Assembly (NCBI GenBank): GCA_006227875.1
Contig: SBFI01000153.1
Span: 1-6,418 of the forward strand
DNA: 6,418 bases
Direction: 5' to 3'
Source: Acidobacteriota bacterium
Lineage (GTDB): Bacteria; Acidobacteriota; Thermoanaerobaculia; Multivoradales; JAHEKO01
The position numbers and the translations under genes are program-made. Positions 1 through 4,598 of this stretch are shown piece by piece; the stretch's first letter is position 1; every line of letters starts with the position of its first letter. The notes below the pieces were generated by a model. The model worked only from the letters and a program-made list of their open reading frames with translations, did not search any database and was not told the DNA's origin.

Positions 1-256
1 AATCAACGGTGACGATTCCTTCGGTGACGACAACTTCACCATGCAACGGACTGTCCGCTCCATCGCCCTGGACCTCATAGATCGGTGTGAAGGGATCGCC
101 GCAGTCACCGTGTTCGTCTGCAGCCGCGCTGAGCGGCAGAAGTATCGCCAACAACGGCAGCAGGACTACCGCGATGGGCAGCCGGTTCTTGGTCTTCTTC
201 AACGGCATCGTAACCCTGGCTCCAGGTTCATCGTTTCGTGGTACATGCGTCATCAT
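1..256 (-). CDS. N-terminal part of an exported ExeM/NucH-like extracellular nuclease (runs off the left edge)
   Basis: The frame opens at ATG 256-254 and stays open for 85 codons to the window edge, so the C-terminus is missing. Two starts fit. ATG 256 (followed by a second ATG at 253) has a strong GAGGAG-type ribosome binding site about 9 nt upstream. ATG 208 (Met17) has AGGG 5 nt upstream and gives a more typical signal peptide: KKTKNR, then a Leu/Ile/Val-rich core at residues 28-42, then SAAA with likely cleavage after Ala46. After it come a Cys-containing CGDP (52-55) and IYEVQGDGADSPLHGEVV with TEGIVTVD (59-85). This matches the pattern 'I.EIQG.G..SPL.G..V.VEGVVT' seen at the start of secreted ExeM/NucH-family endonucleases, which degrade extracellular DNA. 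The catalytic endonuclease/exonuclease/phosphatase domain would lie outside the window, so the function is inferred from the N-terminal OB-like segment alone. Confidence 0.75.
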   Translation of the reverse strand, partial: MMTHVPRNDEPGARVTMPLKKTKNRLPIAVVLLPLLAILLPLSAAADEHGDCGDPFTPIYEVQGDGADSPLHGEVVVTEGIVTVD

Positions 257-305
257 GATGTTGTTCTCCTCTCCTCGCTGGCAAAGTGGTTAGCTGGGTA
301 TCTCA

Positions 306-321
306 AGGTCGACTACGACCT
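306..321. promoter_or_regulatory. Inverted repeat upstream of the nuclease gene
   Basis: AGGTCG and CGACCT are perfect 6-base arms separated by ACTA, about 50 bp upstream of the nuclease start at 256. The site could be a regulator-binding site or a small hairpin in the 5' leader. It is short enough to be chance in GC-rich DNA, and I cannot name a regulator. Confidence 0.25.
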
Positions 322-490
322 GTCGAATACACGTTTACTTAGACCAGTAGCCGGGTCCGCCCATCTCAGCGTGAACGGTTAATCTTTATCGCTCTACGTG
401 CGAAAAGTCCACTCCCAATTCACGAGAGACGTTTTTCCAGTTGAGGATCAGGTGCTAGTCCATTCCGATCCAGTCGATCTAGCGGCCTAG

Positions 491-567
491 GAGTTCCTCG
501 ACCAGATAGCCTGAGACGCCCCACAACTCAGCGTCGAGGGGGGACCCAGAAAACCCAATTTACTATT
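491..567. repeat. Dispersed 77-bp repeat, copy 1
   Basis: This segment aligns with 4512-4587 in the same orientation. By hand count 69 of 77 columns match (about 90%), with seven substitutions and one single-base gap (an extra C near 554-556). The most conserved part runs from CCCCACAACTCAGCGT through GAGGGGGGACCCAGAAAA. The similarity starts and ends sharply at about 491 and 567. Copy 1 has no transposase remnant beside it, unlike copy 2. It lies 72 bp beyond the toxin stop codon. The repeat may be the end of a mobile element or an intergenic repeat family of its own. Confidence 0.85.
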
Positions 568-606
568 CGGCCCTGGGCGTCCTTCATTTACAGCGAATCG
601 AGGTCA

Positions 607-631
607 TAACCGATTGGGGGGAGATCGGTTA
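607..631 (-). terminator. Stem-loop just downstream of the toxin gene, possible terminator
   Basis: TAACCGAT (607-614) and ATCGGTTA (624-631) are perfect 8-base arms around a 9-base loop containing a run of six G. The hairpin begins 8 bp past the last base of the toxin stop codon on the minus strand, where a terminator for the toxin-antitoxin operon would sit. No T-tract follows on the minus strand (the next bases read TGACCTCG), so it is not a classical intrinsic terminator. It could stabilise the mRNA end or weakly attenuate transcription. Confidence 0.45.
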
Positions 632-639
632 CAGGCGCC

Positions 640-1071
640 TCAACTCGGTAGCAGGGTGAGCTCCAGCGTGGCGACTCGTCGGTAGTCTTCGTCGAAGGTC
701 AGCAGGTGACCGCCGCAGTCGAGGGTGGCCGCCGCGATCCAGATGTCGTTGACCGGGATGGGGGTGCCGGCGCGGCGCAGTTCGGCGAAGATCCGTCCAT
801 AGCGGCGGGCTACCGCAGGGGTGGTGTCGAGGATGGCGACAAAGGGCTCGTCCAGAAACTCGGCGAGCGCCAGGCGGTTCTCCTTGGCCCGTCTGCCGAG
901 CTCGAAGCCCCCTTCGAGCTCCCCCAGCACCGTCGCCGGCACCAGCACCGCTCCGGCTGCGGCCAGCGCATCGAGCACGGCCTCGTGACCCCGCCGCAGC
1001 TGCGAGTAGGCCGAGGTGTCGAGAACCAGCCGCTCGACAGGCGGAATGGGCCTATCGCCAGAGGTGGTCAT
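640..1071 (-). CDS. vapC: PIN-domain toxin ribonuclease (VapC/FitB type)
   Basis: This 143-residue protein is of normal size for a VapC-type PIN toxin, a Mg2+-dependent endoribonuclease that cleaves RNA (often tRNA or rRNA in this family) when its antitoxin is lost. All four acidic active-site positions are visible: Asp18 in LVLDTSAY, Glu51 in VLGELEGG, Asp109 in VNDIWIAA and Asp127 in LLTFDEDY. The toxin therefore looks intact. I chose ATG 1071-1069 as the start because the PIN fold begins about 12 residues later. The same frame is open back to 1272, but that part is out-of-frame translation of the antitoxin, rich in Ser, Arg and Pro. The start lies inside the antitoxin gene (20-bp overlap) with no clear ribosome binding site of its own, which suggests translational coupling. 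The target RNA cannot be read from the sequence. Confidence 0.92.
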   Translation of the reverse strand: MTTSGDRPIPPVERLVLDTSAYSQLRRGHEAVLDALAAAGAVLVPATVLGELEGGFELGRRAKENRLALAEFLDEPFVAILDTTPAVARRYGRIFAELRRAGTPIPVNDIWIAAATLDCGGHLLTFDEDYRRVATLELTLLPS

Positions 1072-1294
1072 CGATGACGCGTTGGGCGGCGAGCGCCTCG
1101 TCGAACTCGGCCAGGTCCTCGTCGCTCCAGGTCGCGTAGCGCTCGAGCCGCTGCCGCCTTTCCTCGAAACCGACGGCCTGTTCCAGGATCTCCACCACCG
1201 TGGCGTTGAGGCTTTGGCCCCGCTCCTGGGCCAGCCCGGCGAGACGCTTTGCGACTTCGTCGGGCACCCCACGGATGGTCAGTTGTTTGCTCAT
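1052..1294 (-). CDS. vapB: Ribbon-helix-helix antitoxin (VapB/FitA type)
   Basis: This 80-residue protein is the antitoxin partner of the adjoining PIN toxin. Residues 3-41 form a ribbon-helix-helix DNA-binding domain: the strand KQLTIRGVP, a helix DEVAKRLAGLAQERG, then SLNATVVEILEQAVG. The acidic C-terminal half (about 43-80, with WSDEDLAEFDEAL and a terminal DDHLWR) is the usual toxin-binding tail. In the FitA/VapB family a basic residue from this tail reaches into the toxin active site, and Arg80 or Arg71 could do so here. The gene comes first, as is normal for VapBC. Start ATG 1294 is preceded by an extended -10 motif and no Shine-Dalgarno, so the mRNA may be leaderless. The dimer, alone or with toxin, would be expected to repress its own promoter through the palindrome at 1291-1304. 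Confidence 0.9.
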   Translation of the reverse strand: MSKQLTIRGVPDEVAKRLAGLAQERGQSLNATVVEILEQAVGFEERRQRLERYATWSDEDLAEFDEALAAQRVIDDHLWR

Positions 1295-1304
1295 GAATAC
1301 ATGA
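1291..1304. promoter_or_regulatory. Candidate antitoxin operator (palindrome over the vapB start)
   Basis: TCATG and CATGA are perfect 5-base arms separated by AATA, covering the vapB start codon and overlapping the proposed -10 box. The half-site TACATGA (1298-1304) recurs in direct orientation at 1320-1326, exactly 22 bp away, about two helical turns. That arrangement suits cooperative binding of ribbon-helix-helix dimers to one DNA face. The assignment rests on position and symmetry alone. Confidence 0.5.
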
Positions 1305-1309
1305 TAGCA
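1301..1309 (-). promoter_or_regulatory. Extended -10 promoter element for vapBC, leaderless arrangement
   Basis: The minus strand reads TGCTATCAT, matching the extended -10 pattern TGnTATAAT with one mismatch. Six bases separate it from ATG 1294, so transcription would start at or next to the A of the start codon and give a leaderless mRNA. A -35 box is weak (AAGTCA about 17 bp upstream), which extended -10 promoters tolerate. Confidence 0.4.
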
Positions 1310-1436
1310 GATTTTTGCCTACATGACTTCTAGGCATAGAGCGACCGGTTCTTGCGGTCAGGGGCACGGCATCACTAGAAAGAGACGGATTTCGAGGCCG
1401 CAATCTTCTGCCGGGCCCTTTGGCGATGACACGCTG

Positions 1437-1460
1437 CGGGCTCCCGGAGCCTGGAGCCCG
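1437..1460 (-). terminator. GC-rich hairpin downstream of the propeller gene
   Basis: CGGGCTC (1437-1443) and GAGCCCG (1454-1460) are perfect 7-base arms around a 10-base loop. The hairpin lies 63 bp past the stop codon of the gene ending at 1524 and before the vapBC promoter, so it could end the barrel/propeller transcript. No T-tract follows on the minus strand. It may only be a chance hairpin in GC-rich DNA. Confidence 0.3.
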
Positions 1461-1523
1461 AAACCGTCAATGATTCTCTGGCGAATCGCGCCGGGGCGGG
1501 CGACGCTGGGCCGACACGCCCTC

Positions 1524-3131
1524 TTATTCGAGCTTCCTAGGCACCAGGCGTGCTCGTCCCCAGGTGGTTCCGTACATGACGCCGCCGTACTCGTCGGGTA
1601 TGGGGCTGGAGTATTGGGAGTTGAAGTGCTGGCCGCCTATAACATAGTGAAACGTGCTCTCCCCCGAATCCCAATCCAGGGCCTCGAGGGTCCACTGATT
1701 GTCCCGTGCCCCGATGAAGTAGACCTGATTGGTGCCCAGGCTGACATAAGGAACGCCATTCGGTGAGCTCACCTTCTTATTGGTCCAGGCGGGACCGAAG
1801 GTACGGGTTTCGGGATCCCATTCCATCTTCTGGACCCCAAACGGTTGATGCATGGGATTGCTGCCCAGAGCGCCGACCAGGAGGCCGTGGCCGTTGGGTG
1901 GCAGACCCTCGGGAATGTTGTTCGGGGTGTTGTTCACGACGAATGCGCCGTAGCCGGCAACAACCACGGACTGCTCGGTCTGCACGGCTTGGAGATCCAA
2001 CTCACCCATCTTGGCTGGTACCATGCCGGCGATTCGCCGCGACGGCGCTCCGGGCAGCTGCTCCCAGTCCTCCGGGATTTTGTTCCGCCAGAAAAGCACG
2101 ACGTTCATCAGCTCATTGCCGTCGGTGATGACCACGAACTGGTCCTCGCCTCCGAATCCCATGAGTGAGGGGGTCGAACCGGTCCCCCCTCCGAGGTCGT
2201 TGAGATACTCGGAGATCCATGCCCCGTCAGGCTCGGCGGTCGAGAACTGATCGCCATCCCAGACCACCTTGTGCATGTGATTTCGGCTGGCGATGTAGAT
2301 GCCCCCGTCTTCGTCGAGAGCCAGCGAATTCCGTACCCAACCATAGCCGACACGCTGGGTCTCGGTACTCTCGCCGGTCGGATTCTTCAGCTGAATCATC
2401 CGATACCCAGTCAAATCCATGGAGACCGCGACGAGCCAGCCGTCGGTCGTTGGCAGCACGATCCAACCGTCGTAGGTGATATTCATTCCAAGAGTCGAAC
2501 CAGCAGCTTCGGGGGGCATCTGGAATCGCGCTTTTATCTCGATCGCCGAGGTGGGGTCTCCTTCGATTGCATCGCCGTAGGCCGTTACTGAGCCGTCCTT
2601 GTCGGCAATGTAGGCCCAGTTGTTGGCACCCACAGCGACATAGATGCCACTCAGATCCTGCAAGGCCTTGGAATCCTCGATTGCCAAAGGCAGCGCCGCC
2701 AGGCTGTTGTCTTCATCGAGGGCCGCTATCGAATCCTCTGCATGATCTCGCGTCCAACTGCTGGCCGCTGCGGAGGGTATGTAGTCGTAGATCTCGAGCG
2801 TCTCGGCATTGAGCTTGTAGAGACCGTTGACACCGTTGGTCCATAACACGCGGCTGCCGTCGGCATAGGGGCTGGAGGTGAATCCACCGATATAACCGGG
2901 CCCGAGATGGCGATAGAGGATTTCGTCGTCTCTGAGCTTGCGCGATTCGTCCAACGGCCCGGGGACCGCGGTGGTGTCCTGCTGCGAAGAATCACCATGG
3001 GGCATCGACTGGGTGCTGTCCGCGGCAAAGGGATTTCTAGGCGCGGTCAGAGGGCGCTCTCTGGCCTGTACTGCAAGAGCGGTGAGAACGAGAAGCGTAA
3101 TCGCCACCAAGATACAGGTCGTGATCTTCAC
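1524..3131 (-). CDS. Exported hypothetical protein with propeller-like repeats
   Basis: I do not recognise the family of this 535-residue protein. Residues 1-23 are a signal peptide: Lys2, a hydrophobic core at 7-21, and a likely signal peptidase I cut after VQA23. The only Cys (6) lies in the signal, so this is not a lipoprotein. Residues 24-70 are low-complexity, rich in Ser, Pro, Gln and Asp. From about 72 onward come repeated short strands of beta-propeller or PQQ-like character: RVLWTNGVNGLYKLNAETLE, YVAVGANNWAYIADKDGSV, WIVLPTTDGWLVAV, SLALDEDGGIYIAS, VVITDGNELMNVV, VVVAGYGAFVV, YFIGARDNQW and GGVMYGTTWG. This resembles sequential read-out blades; an exact blade count is not possible by eye. 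The start is GTG 3131-3129, with AGGAG 6 nt upstream. An ATG at 3136 is out of frame and meets TGA at once. It is probably co-transcribed with the barrel gene 37 bp upstream. A periplasmic or surface role is inferred. Confidence 0.85.
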   Translation of the reverse strand: MKITTCILVAITLLVLTALAVQARERPLTAPRNPFAADSTQSMPHGDSSQQDTTAVPGPLDESRKLRDDEILYRHLGPGYIGGFTSSPYADGSRVLWTNGVNGLYKLNAETLEIYDYIPSAAASSWTRDHAEDSIAALDEDNSLAALPLAIEDSKALQDLSGIYVAVGANNWAYIADKDGSVTAYGDAIEGDPTSAIEIKARFQMPPEAAGSTLGMNITYDGWIVLPTTDGWLVAVSMDLTGYRMIQLKNPTGESTETQRVGYGWVRNSLALDEDGGIYIASRNHMHKVVWDGDQFSTAEPDGAWISEYLNDLGGGTGSTPSLMGFGGEDQFVVITDGNELMNVVLFWRNKIPEDWEQLPGAPSRRIAGMVPAKMGELDLQAVQTEQSVVVAGYGAFVVNNTPNNIPEGLPPNGHGLLVGALGSNPMHQPFGVQKMEWDPETRTFGPAWTNKKVSSPNGVPYVSLGTNQVYFIGARDNQWTLEALDWDSGESTFHYVIGGQHFNSQYSSPIPDEYGGVMYGTTWGRARLVPRKLE

Positions 3132-3137
3132 AGCATT

Positions 3138-3142
3138 CTCCT
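3138..3142 (-). promoter_or_regulatory. Ribosome binding site that fixes a GTG start
   Basis: The minus strand reads AGGAG, then six bases, then GTG 3131-3129. It is the evidence for the non-ATG start of the propeller-like gene, since the signal peptide begins directly with the GTG codon. Confidence 0.75.
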
Positions 3143-3168
3143 ATCGGAATCTCGACTGGCTCGAGGGA

Positions 3169-4119
3169 TTAAAAGGTATAAGTCAGACCAACTCTTATGA
3201 GACTGCCATCGTCGGCCTCGTCCTTGCTGTCGAATCGGAATCCATAATGGAACGAATACGACAGTTTTTTGAACAGGCGGCCGCCGAGGCTGGCACCTAT
3301 CGACGCATATCTCAGAGCGTTGTCTCCCTTGATGCCGTCCGTTTCGGTCGCCCCACCCCACACGCGCATAGCGTTCAGAGCTCCCCAGAACGCGGGAACA
3401 AAGTCGTGAACCAGGTGCGCCTCGATCTGCAGGGCTTCATTCTGGGACACCCTTGCGGCGCCGAAAGGACGGTCGTTGTCTTCAAAGAAATACAGAATCG
3501 GCGACAGTTCCAGCGACGTCTGCTGCGTCGGTGTTCCCCAGGTGTAGCTCATGGGAAACCCGAAACGAAACTCGAAGCGGTTGGCTCCCGGATTCAGTGG
3601 TGAGTCGGCATCGTACTCACCGAAAGGGAGTCGCACACCGGTATGCAGAGTCATGCCGAAGCCAGGTTCGGTCGCAAAAAACTCCTCGAGACCCATCGAC
3701 TCATTGCCGACCAGCCCGATATTGAACTGCAGGAAAGGATCAGTCAGACCGCTGGCGGAGAGCCCCGGGAACGTACCCTGTGAGGTTTCCAACTCGGTCT
3801 CGATCTCGACGAGCGGCAGCGCGAAAAGCACCGATGCTGTCTTCCCGAACAGTCCAAAATAGTTGGTATAGGAGAGATAGAGAGCCTTGCTCGAATTGTC
3901 CAACCCCTGGAGCAGTCTTCCGTCCAGATCGATCCCCATATCCATTAAATCAACCTTCAGATCCAGAGCGTTCGTTCCCTTGGGAGCGTTGGAAAAAGCA
4001 CGCGGACCGTATTGCACGCCCACGAATTGCGCAGCCGACTCGCCGGGCACCATGAAGAAGATGGCTGCGACAACGGCAACCACCACCCAAGAATCCCGTC
4101 TGACGTGCTGAACCTTCAT
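3169..4119 (-). CDS. Outer-membrane beta-barrel, MetA-pathway-of-phenol-degradation (putative transporter) family
   Basis: This 316-residue protein starts with a signal peptide (VRRDS, hydrophobic core 11-24, probable cleavage after SAA30). The mature part has the pattern of the Phenol_MetA_deg family: YGPRAFSNAPKGTNAL near the N-terminus (37-52), GLTDPFLQFNIGLVG in the middle (124-138), TGVRLPFGEYD with NPGANRFEFRFG (160-187), alternating hydrophobic strands, and a final strand LIRVGLTYTF ending in Phe, the signature recognised by the Bam machinery. Members are annotated as transporters or outer-membrane proteins; despite the name, few are tied to phenol, and no aromatic-degradation gene is present here. 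ATG 4119 has AGGGGA about 9 nt upstream. The gene leads a likely operon with the exported protein that follows 37 bp later, so the two may form an envelope complex, which is inference. Confidence 0.88.
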   Translation of the reverse strand: MKVQHVRRDSWVVVAVVAAIFFMVPGESAAQFVGVQYGPRAFSNAPKGTNALDLKVDLMDMGIDLDGRLLQGLDNSSKALYLSYTNYFGLFGKTASVLFALPLVEIETELETSQGTFPGLSASGLTDPFLQFNIGLVGNESMGLEEFFATEPGFGMTLHTGVRLPFGEYDADSPLNPGANRFEFRFGFPMSYTWGTPTQQTSLELSPILYFFEDNDRPFGAARVSQNEALQIEAHLVHDFVPAFWGALNAMRVWGGATETDGIKGDNALRYASIGASLGGRLFKKLSYSFHYGFRFDSKDEADDGSLIRVGLTYTF

Positions 4120-4270
4120 TTCTACTGTTCCCCTTTATCGGTGGAGATGGAAGTGATGTCGGAGAAAGCGGACTACGACTTCGCTTCCAGAACACTCGAA
4201 CTCTTGTCGTAATCGCCCAGCTGGGTGAGCAGAGACTGTCGAGTCGATTTCTCGGCAATCCGGCGCATTC
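4120..4270. other. Upstream region of the barrel/propeller operon
   Basis: About 150 bp separate the barrel start from the transposase remnant; with that remnant and repeat copy 2, the gene-free stretch is 4120-4598. The promoter of the two-gene unit should lie here, reading leftward, but I found no convincing -35/-10 pair. A perfect 10-base palindrome, CCCAGCTGGG (4216-4225), lies 97 bp upstream of the start and could be a regulator site. No coding frame is supported. Confidence 0.4.
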
Positions 4271-4511
4271 TATACGCAAGGTAGCAGCCTTGGCGCCACG
4301 ACCTCCAGCAGCGATATTCTGGAGTTCATAGCCCGGGTTTCGACCACCACCCCGAGCCCTCCCAGCAGATGACCCGCTACTGGGGCTTCTACGCGAATGC
4401 CGCCCGCGGCAAGCGGCGCAAGGCTTCGCCACCGCCAGGGCGATCCGGCGCAGTCTGAAGCTTTCGGCTCAAGAACCCGAGCCTCTCGCCCACGGGCCAC
4501 CCTACGAGATC
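4271..4511 (+). pseudogene. Degraded remnant of an IS91-family-like transposase C-terminal region
   Basis: Three fragments in two frames read in order along the plus strand. From 4271 the frame gives SSLGATTSSSDILEFIARVS, then meets a stop at 4370. From about 4342 a second frame gives DHHPEPSQQMTRYWGFYANAARGKRRKA and stops at 4456. From 4442 the first frame resumes with IRRSLKLSAQEPEPLAHGPP. This order resembles the C-terminal part of IS91/ISCR-type Y2 transposases (pattern 'LEFIARV..HIP....Q..VRYYGWYSN..RGKRRK'). The catalytic HUH and tyrosine region is absent, and I do not see the C-terminal 'VDPL.CPRCGG' motif. A frame shift, stops and truncation make it non-functional. The family call comes from memory of the motif, not a search; another transposase family is possible. 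Confidence 0.6.
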
Positions 4512-4587
4512 GAGGTTCTCGACCAGATAGCCCGAGGCACCCCACAACTCAGCGTGGAGGGGGGACCCAGAAAACCAATTTACTGTT
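4512..4587. repeat. Dispersed 77-bp repeat, copy 2
   Basis: This is the second copy of the repeat at 491-567, in the same orientation, lacking one C after the GACCCAGAAAA stretch. It directly follows the transposase remnant and ends 11 bp before the antiporter stop codon (4599-4601). That position suggests it is the end of the mobile element that left the remnant, although copy 1 occurs without transposase sequence. Read on the minus strand, both copies keep an open stretch, AELWG(V/A)SGYLVE, so a short degenerate coding origin on that strand is an alternative. Confidence 0.85.
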
Positions 4588-4598
4588 ATTTCCCCGTG

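Larger units (their letters stand above)
257..639. other. Intergenic region between the nuclease start and the toxin end
   Basis: This 383-bp stretch holds no gene I can support. It carries the leader of the nuclease gene (257 to about 330), a short inverted repeat at 306-321, copy 1 of the 77-bp repeat (491-567) and a stem-loop at 607-631. Bases 322-490 show nothing recognisable. A plus-strand frame that enters from the left and ends at 382 is antisense to the nuclease N-terminus and has no family resemblance. No clear -35/-10 pair for the nuclease stood out. Confidence 0.6.

Noticed and set aside
41..382. Plus-strand open frame at the left edge
   Set aside because: It is antisense to the nuclease N-terminus and its leader. 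No family resemblance or ribosome binding site.
640..1272. A longer 210-residue reading of the toxin starting at 1272
   Set aside because: Its first 67 residues are an out-of-frame reading of the antitoxin gene, rich in Ser, Arg and Pro with no fold pattern. The PIN domain begins just after ATG 1071.
706..1333. Plus-strand open frames opposite the toxin-antitoxin genes (706-1077 and 1016-1333)
   Set aside because: They are antisense to two clearly homologous genes in GC-rich DNA and show no domain pattern or plausible start signal.
1763..3603. Several plus-strand open frames across the barrel and propeller genes, the longest at 2938-3603
   Set aside because: They run antisense to two genes with signal peptides, ribosome binding sites and family patterns. 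Their own translations are Arg/Ser-rich and lack recognisable structure.
3950..4545. Minus-strand open frames at 3950-4432 and 4270-4545
   Set aside because: Composition is Arg/Gly/Ser-biased. One overlaps the barrel signal peptide out of frame; both cross the transposase remnant, which reads better on the plus strand.
491..4587. CRISPR array or integron attC series as an explanation for the repeated sequence
   Set aside because: Only two copies, 4 kb apart, with no regular spacing, no cas or integrase gene and no attC-like core sites.
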